Source: DATBRC01 sp036560485 (GTDB taxonomy: Bacteria; Pseudomonadota; Gammaproteobacteria; Burkholderiales; Burkholderiaceae_D). From it: a stretch of DNA of 17,900 nt. The stretch's first letter is position 1. Each line of letters starts with the position of its first letter. Made by a program: the position numbers and the translations under genes. The notes below the pieces were generated by a model. It ran no database searches. It was given only the letters and a program-made list of their open reading frames with translations, and had not been told where the DNA came from. This document shows positions 6,576 to 13,869 of the stretch, in pieces. The DNA lies in assembly GCA_036560485.1 (NCBI GenBank), contig DATBRC010000046.1, positions 1 to 17,900 on the forward strand, given 5' to 3'.

Positions 6576-7826
6576 ATGGCACGTCGACTGATCATCTCAA
6601 TGCTCGATCTTGTGGAGCGTCCGCTGGGCCAACCCGGCTGGAGCAAAGCGGTCACGCGATCCGACCGCCCCGAACAAAAGGTACTGGAAGCGCTGGTGCT
6701 TGATCCGGATAACGGTTGGAAGTCCGAGCATCTCGACCTGCGTTATCCCGGCTCAGCCAAGGCAATCGAAACCGGCGAGTTTGTCGTCTCCGAGATTGGT
6801 GATATTGACGGCGACGGCCGCAAGGAAATCGTGTTCGCTGTGACGCCAACCAAAGCGCCATCCTATTTGCTGGCCTACCGTTGTAATGACGGCAAATGGG
6901 AGGCTGAACCGATCTATCGCGATTTCAAATCGGCAGAATTCATTCGCAGCGTCGCGCTGGGCGATCTTGATGGCGACGGTTGCGACGAGATCGTGATCGG
7001 CAGCCGCCCTGATGGCGCTATTGTGCTGTTCGATCGCACACCATCTGGCTCATCGCACCACTACAGCGCCGAGCTGATCGACACGCAACAGCAAGGCGCG
7101 AACAACTCGAACATCCGCGAGGTTGCCATCGGCGACATTGGCAACACCGGTCAGCTCGATATCTTTGCCGCGTCGGCACGCGCCAACGAGCCGGTGAAAT
7201 GGGACCGCGTGCCCGGCTTCATCTTCCGCTATTGCAAGAACGGCGCGGAATGGGAGCGATCGGTGATCGAAGATCACGACGAGCAGACACACACGCGCAT
7301 GCTACGGATCGGCAACGTGCGCGGCATCCAGCAGGCAGTGTCGTGCGCGGTCGGTGTGCACGACCGTGAGCATCAACGCATCGATCCCGAACCAGTGCTG
7401 CAGATGCATACTCTCAATGCCGATGGCACCGTCAAGCACGAGACCATCGGTGTACTCGAGCGCGCAATCAAGTCGCGCAGCATGGTCATCGGCGACATCG
7501 ATGGTGACGGCGAAAACGAACTGGTGCTCGGCACACGATCGCTCGGCTTCGCTGGCTACGGCGAGACCTTCCTCTATGTTTTCAAGTACGACAACGCTGC
7601 CGGCGCGTGGACACGACAGACGCTCGATACGAGTGAGCCGCTGGGCTTCCACTGCGTGACCTTGGCCGATCTCGACAGCGATGGCCGGCTGGCGATCATT
7701 GCGTCGGATGACGGCAAGGGTGAGATCAAAGCCTATCGCTTCCGCGATGGCACATGGCAGACCGAGGTCATCTTGTCACGTCCGAATTTCCTCTTCGTCA
7801 ATGCGATGCACGTGATCGATTGTTGA
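6576..7826 (+). CDS. FG-GAP/VCBS-repeat beta-propeller protein A (unknown function)
   Basis: The 416-residue protein consists of FG-GAP-type blades. Calcium-loop motifs D-x-D-G-D-G or close variants lie at 76-81 (GDIDGDGRKEIVF), 130-135 (GDLDGDGCDEIVIG), 307-312 (GDIDGDGENELVLG) and 365-370 (ADLDSDGRLAIIAS). Degenerate blades are at 186-196 and about 244-260, so a seven-bladed propeller is likely. It has no signal peptide or membrane segment and should be cytoplasmic, which is uncommon for FG-GAP proteins. The N-terminus MARRLIISMLDLVERPLG is identical in the second copy at 10075. Intracellular propeller enzymes with such loops exist (some lyases and dehydratases), but no catalytic motif was recognised. 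First gene of a probable operon; 34 bp separate it from the next start. Confidence 0.85.
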   Translation: MARRLIISMLDLVERPLGQPGWSKAVTRSDRPEQKVLEALVLDPDNGWKSEHLDLRYPGSAKAIETGEFVVSEIGDIDGDGRKEIVFAVTPTKAPSYLLAYRCNDGKWEAEPIYRDFKSAEFIRSVALGDLDGDGCDEIVIGSRPDGAIVLFDRTPSGSSHHYSAELIDTQQQGANNSNIREVAIGDIGNTGQLDIFAASARANEPVKWDRVPGFIFRYCKNGAEWERSVIEDHDEQTHTRMLRIGNVRGIQQAVSCAVGVHDREHQRIDPEPVLQMHTLNADGTVKHETIGVLERAIKSRSMVIGDIDGDGENELVLGTRSLGFAGYGETFLYVFKYDNAAGAWTRQTLDTSEPLGFHCVTLADLDSDGRLAIIASDDGKGEIKAYRFRDGTWQTEVILSRPNFLFVNAMHVIDC

Positions 7827-7860
7827 TCGCAAGAACAAACTCACAGTGAAGGGTCCTACT

Positions 7861-9153
7861 ATGCACAGCTCACTCAATCTCGCTTCCAATACTGACCACG
7901 AATCGATCGTCGAGGATCTTGGCAGCTTTAGGCATGACTTCCACCTCGGCCGCGATCTGCGGATTATCGCCACAGTCAAGAATTGCTTTCAGGTCGACAA
8001 GAACATCCGCCAGGAAGCGCAGCGTAACAAGCAGAATCCCGAGATCCATGGAAGGGAGAAAGTGCGGCCTTTCTACTACGGTCTGGTGGCGGCTTATTCG
8101 CTGGAGCACGATCAGTTCAGTTGGAACCTCGCTGATGCCGAATGGAGTTTCTCTTCACTCGAACCGTATTGCGTCGACGTCTTTGACAACCTGATGGCGC
8201 TTTGCGGCGGCAACTACGTCGAGATTGTCAACATGGGCAATGGCGTGAAGCGATCTTTGACACACCCTTGGCTGCGCCAGGCGCATAGTGTCCAGTTCTC
8301 GAAAAACGGACGTCGGCTGCTGGTATCTTCTTCCGGCTTCGACGCGGTCTTCGAGTTCGATGTCGCAACCGGCAAGACTTGCTGGGAGTGGTTTGCCTGG
8401 GACAACGGCCTCGATCAGTCGCGGCTGGGCGAGTATTACGTCCGCACGCGTGAACGGGCCAAAGAGCTGGAAGCACAGGGCCACAAAGTCGTCCTGGTGG
8501 ACGATCCCTCGCAGCACGAGCTCGGCATCCCGACCCGCTTCTGTCCAGTCCATATTAACGGTGCTTTCTACGATCGCGAAGAGAACGTGCTGGTGACGCT
8601 GTTCCAGCAGGGAGCCGCGATTCGCGTCGACAAAGCGACCGGCGCAACGATGGACATCGCGTCCGGTCTCGTCAACCCGCACAAGCTGCATCCGCGTAAC
8701 GACGGCGGGTACTACGTCGCCGATACGCGTCGCGGCGAGTTGTTGCTGCTTGATGATGGTTATCAGATGGAGCGGCGCATTTCCCTTCGAGATGCGCCGG
8801 GCGATGTGCGCTCGCCTTCGCTCACCGAGTTCCTGCAGAGTGTTTCAGAGTTGAATGACGGACTGTTCGCCTGTGTCGACATTCACCGCAGCACGCTTTG
8901 GCTGATTGACGTCAACGCGCGACGCTATCGTGGTATCACGTTCCCGCGCGAATGGTCTGTTCATGATGTCACTCTCAATCACTGCCCACCGGCGATGAGA
9001 GAGCTGGTCGGCAAAACCTTCGGGCGCGTCGATGCAACCATCGACAACGAGGGTAGCAAACGGGTCAGTCATTTCTCTCTGGAAGGATCAGAGAATACGA
9101 CCTACATCCTGGACGCCGATGGACGGACGCCGGGTGGAAGAATTGAAATCTGA
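7861..9153 (+). CDS. Arylsulfotransferase-like / NHL-like beta-propeller protein
   Basis: The ATG at 7861 is preferred over an in-frame GTG at 7846 because GAAGGG (7848-7853) lies seven bases before it. The 430-residue product has propeller-type repeats, each led by a histidine: AHSVQFSKNGRRLLVSS (141-), VHINGAFYDREENVLVT (230-), PHKLHPRNDGGYYVAD (273-) and VHDVTLN (367-). The second repeat continues into FEFDVATGKTCWEWF (164-178), resembling the EIDxxTGxxVWEW signature of arylsulfotransferase propellers. Histidines 142, 231, 274, 277 and 368 could line a central site. Classical arylsulfotransferases are periplasmic and use aryl sulfates, whereas this protein lacks a signal peptide. It may instead be a binding or lyase-type propeller. 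Its position between the FG-GAP paralogues suggests all three act together. Confidence 0.65.
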   Translation: MHSSLNLASNTDHESIVEDLGSFRHDFHLGRDLRIIATVKNCFQVDKNIRQEAQRNKQNPEIHGREKVRPFYYGLVAAYSLEHDQFSWNLADAEWSFSSLEPYCVDVFDNLMALCGGNYVEIVNMGNGVKRSLTHPWLRQAHSVQFSKNGRRLLVSSSGFDAVFEFDVATGKTCWEWFAWDNGLDQSRLGEYYVRTRERAKELEAQGHKVVLVDDPSQHELGIPTRFCPVHINGAFYDREENVLVTLFQQGAAIRVDKATGATMDIASGLVNPHKLHPRNDGGYYVADTRRGELLLLDDGYQMERRISLRDAPGDVRSPSLTEFLQSVSELNDGLFACVDIHRSTLWLIDVNARRYRGITFPREWSVHDVTLNHCPPAMRELVGKTFGRVDATIDNEGSKRVSHFSLEGSENTTYILDADGRTPGGRIEI

Positions 9154-9192
9154 CCCCCTATCGAATGAACTAGGCAGTTTCGTACTCCTTCT

Positions 9193-9276
9193 CCTTCAAG
9201 GGGAAGGTTGGGATGGCGATGGGTTTAACACAGCGGCCAATTAAACCCATCCCCATCCCAACCCTCCCCTTGAAAG
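9193..9276. repeat. Imperfect inverted repeat (REP-like or terminator hairpin)
   Basis: The left arm (9193-9227) and right arm (9242-9276) match as reverse complements at roughly nine of ten positions; both carry the TTGGGATGG-GATGGGTTTA core. Weaker pairing extends a further ten bases or so outward. The loop is only about 14 bases. Such TCAAGGGGA-GGTTGGGATGG palindromes recall dispersed repeats of betaproteobacterial intergenic DNA. In RNA it would form a long hairpin after the propeller gene, which could attenuate or protect the transcript. Confidence 0.65.
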
Positions 9277-9329
9277 GGAGGGAATAGCGTCTGACAGCAA
9301 TGTCTCGGCGCACTTAATACTAACTACAC

Positions 9330-9353
9330 GATCGCTCGCGCATACAAGCGATC
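9330..9353. promoter_or_regulatory. Dyad upstream of the methyltransferase gene
   Basis: GATCGCT (9330-9336) and AGCGATC (9347-9353) are perfect inverted arms ten bases apart, ending 26 bp before the ATG at 9380. It may be an operator or leader hairpin. Confidence 0.35.
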
Positions 9354-9379
9354 ACAACAATTGAGCTGGATGATTTTTT

Positions 9380-10027
9380 ATGAATACTTCTGAAAATACT
9401 ACTGACGGAACCACGTTCCGCGATATTTTTCCTTTAGACCGGATCGTGGCGATCATCGCCGTGCTTCCCTGGGCCTATCTGTTTTACTGGCGATTTGAAC
9501 ACGTCGAATTCGCGTTTCCTATCCTGGTCGCGCAGATCAACAACGCACTCTTCATCGTTGGGATGGTGACCCGGCGCCCTCCCCGCCGGACTACGACCAA
9601 CGTGCAGTTCTGGCTGATTTCGTTCTTCTCGACGTATGGCACGTTCGGCCCGGCATTCTTTGCGCAGCCCGGGGTTGCACTCGTTCCTCTATGGATCTCA
9701 AACACAATCGCCGCCTGCGCCTTGCTGCTCGGCATAAGCAGCCGACTCACACTCGGTCGTAACATCAGTATCGTGCCGGCGCAACGCAATCTGGTGACAA
9801 CCGGCCCTTACGCTTACATCCGACATCCGATTTACACGGTAGTATTCCTCACGTATGTGAGTCTGAATCTCCAAGTGTTTTCCGTTGCGAACCTGCTGAT
9901 GACTTCAACGGTCTTCCTACTGTTCATGCTCAAGAGTCTGGCCGAGGAAGAATTCCTGAAGAAGGATACGGATTACGTCGCGTACATGCAGAAGGTGCGG
10001 TACCGCTGGCTGCCGTTCATTGCATGA
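9380..10027 (+). CDS. Membrane methyltransferase, isoprenylcysteine carboxyl methyltransferase (ICMT/PEMT) family
   Basis: The 215-residue protein has about five hydrophobic segments (near 22-37, 46-62, 76-95, 102-122 and 150-185). It carries the family signature in its C-terminal half: LVTTGPYAYIRHPIY (138-152), then AEEEFL (188-193) and YVAYMQKVRYRWLP (199-212). The GPY-x-x-x-RHP and EE motifs form the S-adenosylmethionine site in ICMT-type enzymes. Bacterial members methylate small or lipid-like substrates, and many are uncharacterised, so the substrate cannot be named. No prenylated protein is expected here. It lies between the propeller gene and FG-GAP gene B, 47 bp before the latter. 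The strong family motif makes the enzyme class fairly certain; the role within the cluster is inferred. Confidence 0.8.
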   Translation: MNTSENTTDGTTFRDIFPLDRIVAIIAVLPWAYLFYWRFEHVEFAFPILVAQINNALFIVGMVTRRPPRRTTTNVQFWLISFFSTYGTFGPAFFAQPGVALVPLWISNTIAACALLLGISSRLTLGRNISIVPAQRNLVTTGPYAYIRHPIYTVVFLTYVSLNLQVFSVANLLMTSTVFLLFMLKSLAEEEFLKKDTDYVAYMQKVRYRWLPFIA

Positions 10028-10074
10028 TCGACTTTAATAGCGCGAACTCAATAGTGCAGATTCGATAGCGACCA

Positions 10075-11355
10075 ATGGCACGTCGACTGATTATCTCCAT
10101 GCTCGATCTCGTGGAACGTCCACTGGGACGCCCTCACTGGAACGATGCGGTGACCCGCTTGCACCGGCCCGAACAAAAGCGTCTTGAGGCGTTGGTGCTT
10201 GATCCGCACGACGGATGGTCGGCGCAGCGTCTCGATTTGCGCTATCCCGGTACCGCCGAGGGCATCGAATATGGTGAGTTCATCACCACCGGTGTCGGCG
10301 ATATCGATGGCGATGGGCGCTCAGAGATTGTGTTCGCGGTGACGCCGACTGGTGCGCCCTGCTACGTGATGGCCTATCGCCACGGCGGCGGGTCTTGGTT
10401 ACCTGAACCGGTCTACCGTGAGTTCGAGTCGGTGGACTTTATCCGCAGTATGGCGCTCGGCGACCTCGATGGTGACGGTTGCGACGAGATCGTGATCGGC
10501 ACGCGGCCCGATGGCGCCACTGTGCTTCTCGATCGCAGATCATCACGCTACGTCGCCGAAGTCATCGACGCGAAACCGCAAGGCGCGGGGATTTCAAATG
10601 TACGCGAAGTCACCATCGGTGATATCGGCAGCGGGCGGCCCGATGTCTTCACTGCTTCGGCGCGCAGCAATACACGGCCGAAGTGGGATAAGACACCTGC
10701 GCTCAAATGGGACTCGGTGCCCGGTCACATCTTGCGCCACCATCAAGTCAACGAACGCTGGGAGCGAACGGTGATCGAGGATCATGGTGAAATCACCCAC
10801 ACGCGCGTGCTGCGCGTCGGTGAACTCGCCGGTGCCAGGCGTGTTGTCTCCTGCTCTGTCGGCGTGGTTGACAGCAAGCGTCAGCGCATCGATCCCGAGC
10901 CCGTGCTCCGCATGCACACGCTAGGCGCGGATGGAACTGTCACGAGTGAAACCACCATCGGCGTGCTGGAAAAGGCAATCATGTGCCGCAGCATGGCGAT
11001 CGGCGATATCGACGGCGACGGAGAAAACGAACTGGTGGTTGGCACGCGATCGCTCGCGATCGGCGACCATGGGAAAACTTTTCTTTACGCCTACAAGTAC
11101 GACACGGCCAATGCCGCATGGACGCGGACGATCATCGACACCAGCGAGCCGCTGGGATTTCGCTCGCTGATCCTGGCCGACCTCGACGGCGACGGCCGCC
11201 TCGCGGTGATCGCTTCGGATGACGGCAAGGGCCTGATCAAGGCTTACTGCTTTCGCAATCGGGAATGGCATCCCGAGATCATCCTGTCGCGCCCGAACTT
11301 CATCTTCTGCACCGCGATGGCCATGGTCGATACATCCGAAGCCCCGCACCTTTAA
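10075..11355 (+). CDS. FG-GAP/VCBS-repeat beta-propeller protein B (paralogue of the gene at 6576)
   Basis: The 426-residue product is a close paralogue of protein A, alike at roughly two thirds of positions by eye. The first 18 residues are identical while codon third positions differ, so selection has kept this segment. The calcium-loop motifs GDIDGDGRSEIVF, GDLDGDGCDEIVIG, GDIDGDGENELVVG and ADLDGDGRLAVIAS occur in the same order, and the last is more canonical than in A. There is a short local insertion with a repeated KWD unit near residues 202-214 (PKWDKTPALKWDSVPGH), where A has only one. There is no signal peptide. The Shine-Dalgarno is weak. Two retained paralogues suggest a heteromeric pair or two related substrates. 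Function unknown. Confidence 0.85.
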   Translation: MARRLIISMLDLVERPLGRPHWNDAVTRLHRPEQKRLEALVLDPHDGWSAQRLDLRYPGTAEGIEYGEFITTGVGDIDGDGRSEIVFAVTPTGAPCYVMAYRHGGGSWLPEPVYREFESVDFIRSMALGDLDGDGCDEIVIGTRPDGATVLLDRRSSRYVAEVIDAKPQGAGISNVREVTIGDIGSGRPDVFTASARSNTRPKWDKTPALKWDSVPGHILRHHQVNERWERTVIEDHGEITHTRVLRVGELAGARRVVSCSVGVVDSKRQRIDPEPVLRMHTLGADGTVTSETTIGVLEKAIMCRSMAIGDIDGDGENELVVGTRSLAIGDHGKTFLYAYKYDTANAAWTRTIIDTSEPLGFRSLILADLDGDGRLAVIASDDGKGLIKAYCFRNREWHPEIILSRPNFIFCTAMAMVDTSEAPHL

Positions 11356-11382
11356 TGATATGAAACTCAGGAGACATAACAC

Positions 11383-12087
11383 ATGACTACCTCTATGGCA
11401 TCCCGTCTGACGACAACACAGCAGCGGCTGGCAGACGCAGCTCGAACAGCAGGCCGCGATTCCGCCTCGATCCTTCTGCTGGCAGTCAGCAAGACGCAAT
11501 CGACCGACGTGATCCAGACCGCATACGATGCTGGCCTGCGTGCCTTTGGCGAAAACTATATCCAGGAAGCAGTGGACAAGAAGCCGCTGCTGCCAGCCGA
11601 CATTGAATGGCATTGCATCGGCCCGGTGCAGAGCAACAAGAGCAAGCTGGTCGCCGAGCACTTTGATTGGTGCCACACCGTCGACAGCTTGAGACTGGCC
11701 GAGCGCCTGAACCAGCAACGGCCGAAAGCACTGCCTCCGCTTAATGTGTGCATTCAGTTGCATGTCGGCGGCGAGGATAACAAAAGCGGCATCGGTGCCG
11801 ACGAAGTTCCGGCAGTCGCGACGGCAATCGCCGGAATGCCGCGGCTTCGCTTGTGCGGCTTGATGACCATTCCCCCAGCTAGTGACAATCCGGTAGAACA
11901 ACGGCGCTGGTTTGCCGAGGCGCGCGAAGTTTATGAACGGTTGCAAGCCCAACAACCAACAGTTGACACGCTATCAATGGGCATGTCCGGCGATCTGGAA
12001 GCCGCGATTGCCGAAGGCAGCACGATGATCCGGGTCGGGTCGGCGCTGTTCGGGCCGCGACCGCAAAAGATTGAAAAGGCCGCCTGA
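11383..12087 (+). CDS. yggS: YggS/PLPBP-family pyridoxal-phosphate-binding protein
   Basis: AGGAG (11369-11373) lies nine bases before the ATG. The 234-residue product is full length for the family. It shows the PLP lysine in LLAVSKTQS (about residue 36), the FGENYIQEA block, WHCIGPVQSNKSK, and the phosphate-binding C-terminus LSMGMSGDLEAAIAEGSTMIRVGSALFG. Members are monomeric alanine-racemase-fold proteins that bind PLP and act in vitamin B6 homeostasis without a firmly known reaction. In many beta- and gammaproteobacteria yggS lies beside proC and pilT; here it is followed by cysC. It sits 27 bp after FG-GAP gene B and probably shares its transcript. It could be the housekeeping copy captured next to the cluster, or a second copy that belongs to it. 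Confidence 0.92.
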   Translation: MTTSMASRLTTTQQRLADAARTAGRDSASILLLAVSKTQSTDVIQTAYDAGLRAFGENYIQEAVDKKPLLPADIEWHCIGPVQSNKSKLVAEHFDWCHTVDSLRLAERLNQQRPKALPPLNVCIQLHVGGEDNKSGIGADEVPAVATAIAGMPRLRLCGLMTIPPASDNPVEQRRWFAEAREVYERLQAQQPTVDTLSMGMSGDLEAAIAEGSTMIRVGSALFGPRPQKIEKAA

Positions 12088-12127
12088 AAACGGGAATGAA
12101 TATTTCTTATCTTTCGGGATCATCCGC

Positions 12128-12766
12128 ATGAGCGCTAAACTTGTAAATGCTGTCGAAATGACTTCGGCTCCAAGCAAAATCCAAAATATTGCCTGGCAAG
12201 AGGGCGAAGTCCAGATGTCGGACAGGACGCAACTATCGCGAGCAGAACCGACGACCGTTTGGCTGACCGGTTTATCCGGATCAGGAAAATCGACAATCGC
12301 ATTTGAGCTAGAGCGGCGCATCATCGCAAGCGGTCATATGGCCTATGTTTTGGATGGCGACAATATCCGGCATGGGCTCAGCCAAGACCTTGGCTTCTCT
12401 CCCGAGGATCGGAAGGAAAATATTCGGCGAATCGCAGAAGTAGCCAGGCTGTTTAATGATGCCGGGTTAATCGTGATCACGGCGTTTATCTCTCCGTATC
12501 GCGAAGACCGTGTCATGGCACGTCGCATTATCGGAGCGGACAGGTTTATCGAGACGTATATCTGCACTGACTTGGAAGTATGTGAAAAACGTGATCCGAA
12601 AGGACTGTATCGGAAAGTTCGCAGTGGCAGCATTACTGAATTCACAGGAGTGAGTGCGCCATATGAAACGCCAATCGCTCCAGAAGTTCGTATCGACACC
12701 GGCAACTTGGAAGTGAGTGAGAGTGTAAACAAAATTCTGCAATCGCTTCGGACGCGGTTTTATTAA
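12128..12766 (+). CDS. cysC: Adenylyl-sulfate (APS) kinase CysC
   Basis: The 212-residue protein phosphorylates APS with ATP to give PAPS in the cytoplasm. It shows the P-loop GLSGSGKST (48-56), DGDNIRHGLSQDLGFSPEDRKENIRR (77-101), the active-site serine region FISPYREDR (120-128), and DPKGLYRKVRSGSITEFTG (156-174). NIAWQEGEV (20-28) is the usual N-terminal signature. The start is uncertain: ATG 12128 is chosen, but TTG 12071 (inside the end of yggS) and ATG 12158 are open in the same frame. No cysDN (sulfate adenylyltransferase) or PAPS reductase genes lie nearby, so here PAPS is more likely meant for sulfation, or the gene works with a distant cysDN. The next gene, a DHH phosphoesterase, may recycle PAP. 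Confidence 0.93.
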   Translation: MSAKLVNAVEMTSAPSKIQNIAWQEGEVQMSDRTQLSRAEPTTVWLTGLSGSGKSTIAFELERRIIASGHMAYVLDGDNIRHGLSQDLGFSPEDRKENIRRIAEVARLFNDAGLIVITAFISPYREDRVMARRIIGADRFIETYICTDLEVCEKRDPKGLYRKVRSGSITEFTGVSAPYETPIAPEVRIDTGNLEVSESVNKILQSLRTRFY

Positions 12767-12888
12767 ACACAATGGCGCTATTTTCTGTTTGATTCTACTG
12801 AAGTAAAATCAGGAATACCGCTCGCTTTTCCTTTAACCCTAGACCGTAAATAAGGTCTCTATATGAACTTCCAACCTCCTGCCGACTG

Positions 12889-13848
12889 ATGACGCATTTT
12901 TATGTCTTTAATGGCGATGCAGACGGCTTATGCGCATTGCAGCAGATCCGCCTTAACACGCCATCTTGCTCTGGGATCTTGGTCAGCGGTGTGAAGCGGG
13001 ATGTGGATCTACTGCGCCGAGTGAATGCAGCCCATGGCGACACGGTCGACGTATTCGACATCTCGCTGAATACCAACCGGGATGCATTACTTCAACTGCT
13101 GGAAAACGGTGTGCGTATCCGATATTTTGATCACCATTATGCGGGATCAATTCCCAGCCATCCCAACTTCATGTCTTATATCGACGGATCCGTTGATGTA
13201 TGCACCAGTGTTTTGGTCGATCGATACTGCCGCGGCGGGTTTCATCATTGGGCAATCGCAGCAGCGTTTGGCGACAACTTACAACGCGTAGCGCTGGCTA
13301 TGGCAAAAGCCGCCGAGCTGGATGGCGCAACCATCGATACACTTCAACACCTAGGAAAATATCTCAACTACAACGCATACGGCGAAACAGTAAGTGATCT
13401 TCATTTCAATCCATTGGATTTAGCCGAGTTATTACGCCCATTTGAGCATCCGCTCGATTTCGCCCGCAATTCGGCCGTCTATTCAGCGTTGGCGACCGGC
13501 TATGAAAATGATATGGCCCTGATGCGACAGATCAAACCTACGCTGCATGTTAGCGGAGCGACCCTGTTCGTATTGCCGGAAACAGCATGGGCAAGGCGAG
13601 CCGTTGGCGAGTTTGCCAATGAAAAAATCCGCGAACATCCAACGCATGCCCTGGCGGTTCTTGGCACCAAGGCATGTGGTAACTTCATGGTGAGTGTACG
13701 CGTCCCCGCAACCAATCCTGTCGGCGCGGATGTGTTCTGCCGGAGATTTGCAACCGGCGGCGGACGGACGTTAGCCGGCGGCATTAACCATTTACCTAAT
13801 CAAGAGGCCCATGCATTTATCTCGGCCTTCAGTGATTGCTTTGCATAA
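12889..13848 (+). CDS. DHH/DHHA1-family phosphoesterase
   Basis: The 319-residue protein shows the motifs of the DHH phosphoesterase superfamily: NGDADGLCAL (8-17) at the N-terminus, VDVFDISL (53-60), the name-giving FDHH (80-83), and YIDGSVDVCTSVLVDRY (97-113). The C-terminal DHHA1-type segment carries GGGRTLAGGINH. These acidic and histidine residues bind two metal ions, usually manganese. Family members include RecJ nucleases and NrnA, which degrades nanoRNA and also hydrolyses PAP to AMP. The first motif is altered against RecJ (NGDADG, not PDxDAxG), so this is a distinct subgroup whose substrate I cannot name. It follows cysC by 122 bp; recycling of PAP is an attractive inference. No clear Shine-Dalgarno precedes the ATG. 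Confidence 0.8.
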   Translation: MTHFYVFNGDADGLCALQQIRLNTPSCSGILVSGVKRDVDLLRRVNAAHGDTVDVFDISLNTNRDALLQLLENGVRIRYFDHHYAGSIPSHPNFMSYIDGSVDVCTSVLVDRYCRGGFHHWAIAAAFGDNLQRVALAMAKAAELDGATIDTLQHLGKYLNYNAYGETVSDLHFNPLDLAELLRPFEHPLDFARNSAVYSALATGYENDMALMRQIKPTLHVSGATLFVLPETAWARRAVGEFANEKIREHPTHALAVLGTKACGNFMVSVRVPATNPVGADVFCRRFATGGGRTLAGGINHLPNQEAHAFISAFSDCFA

Positions 13849-13869
13849 GATCGAAAGTTCGTCGGACTT

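Larger units (their letters stand above)
9154..9379. other. Intra-cluster gap with palindromic element and dyad
   Basis: These 226 bp interrupt the cluster. They hold a large imperfect inverted repeat (9193-9276) and a smaller dyad (9330-9353), and no gene. The gap could end one transcript and start another before the methyltransferase gene. Confidence 0.5.

Noticed and set aside
8155..8691. Minus-strand open frame of 178 codons
   Set aside because: It is antisense to the propeller gene at 7861 and shows no domain of its own.
10921..11955. Long minus-strand open frame of 344 codons
   Set aside because: It lies opposite FG-GAP gene B and yggS, both with clear family motifs. Its translation has no recognisable domain and reflects GC-rich codon structure on the other strand.
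12767..12888. Small inverted repeats between cysC and the DHH gene (12791-12810; AGACC/GGTCT near 12841)
   Set aside because: Arms of four to five bases are within chance expectation and no U-run or promoter boxes accompany them.
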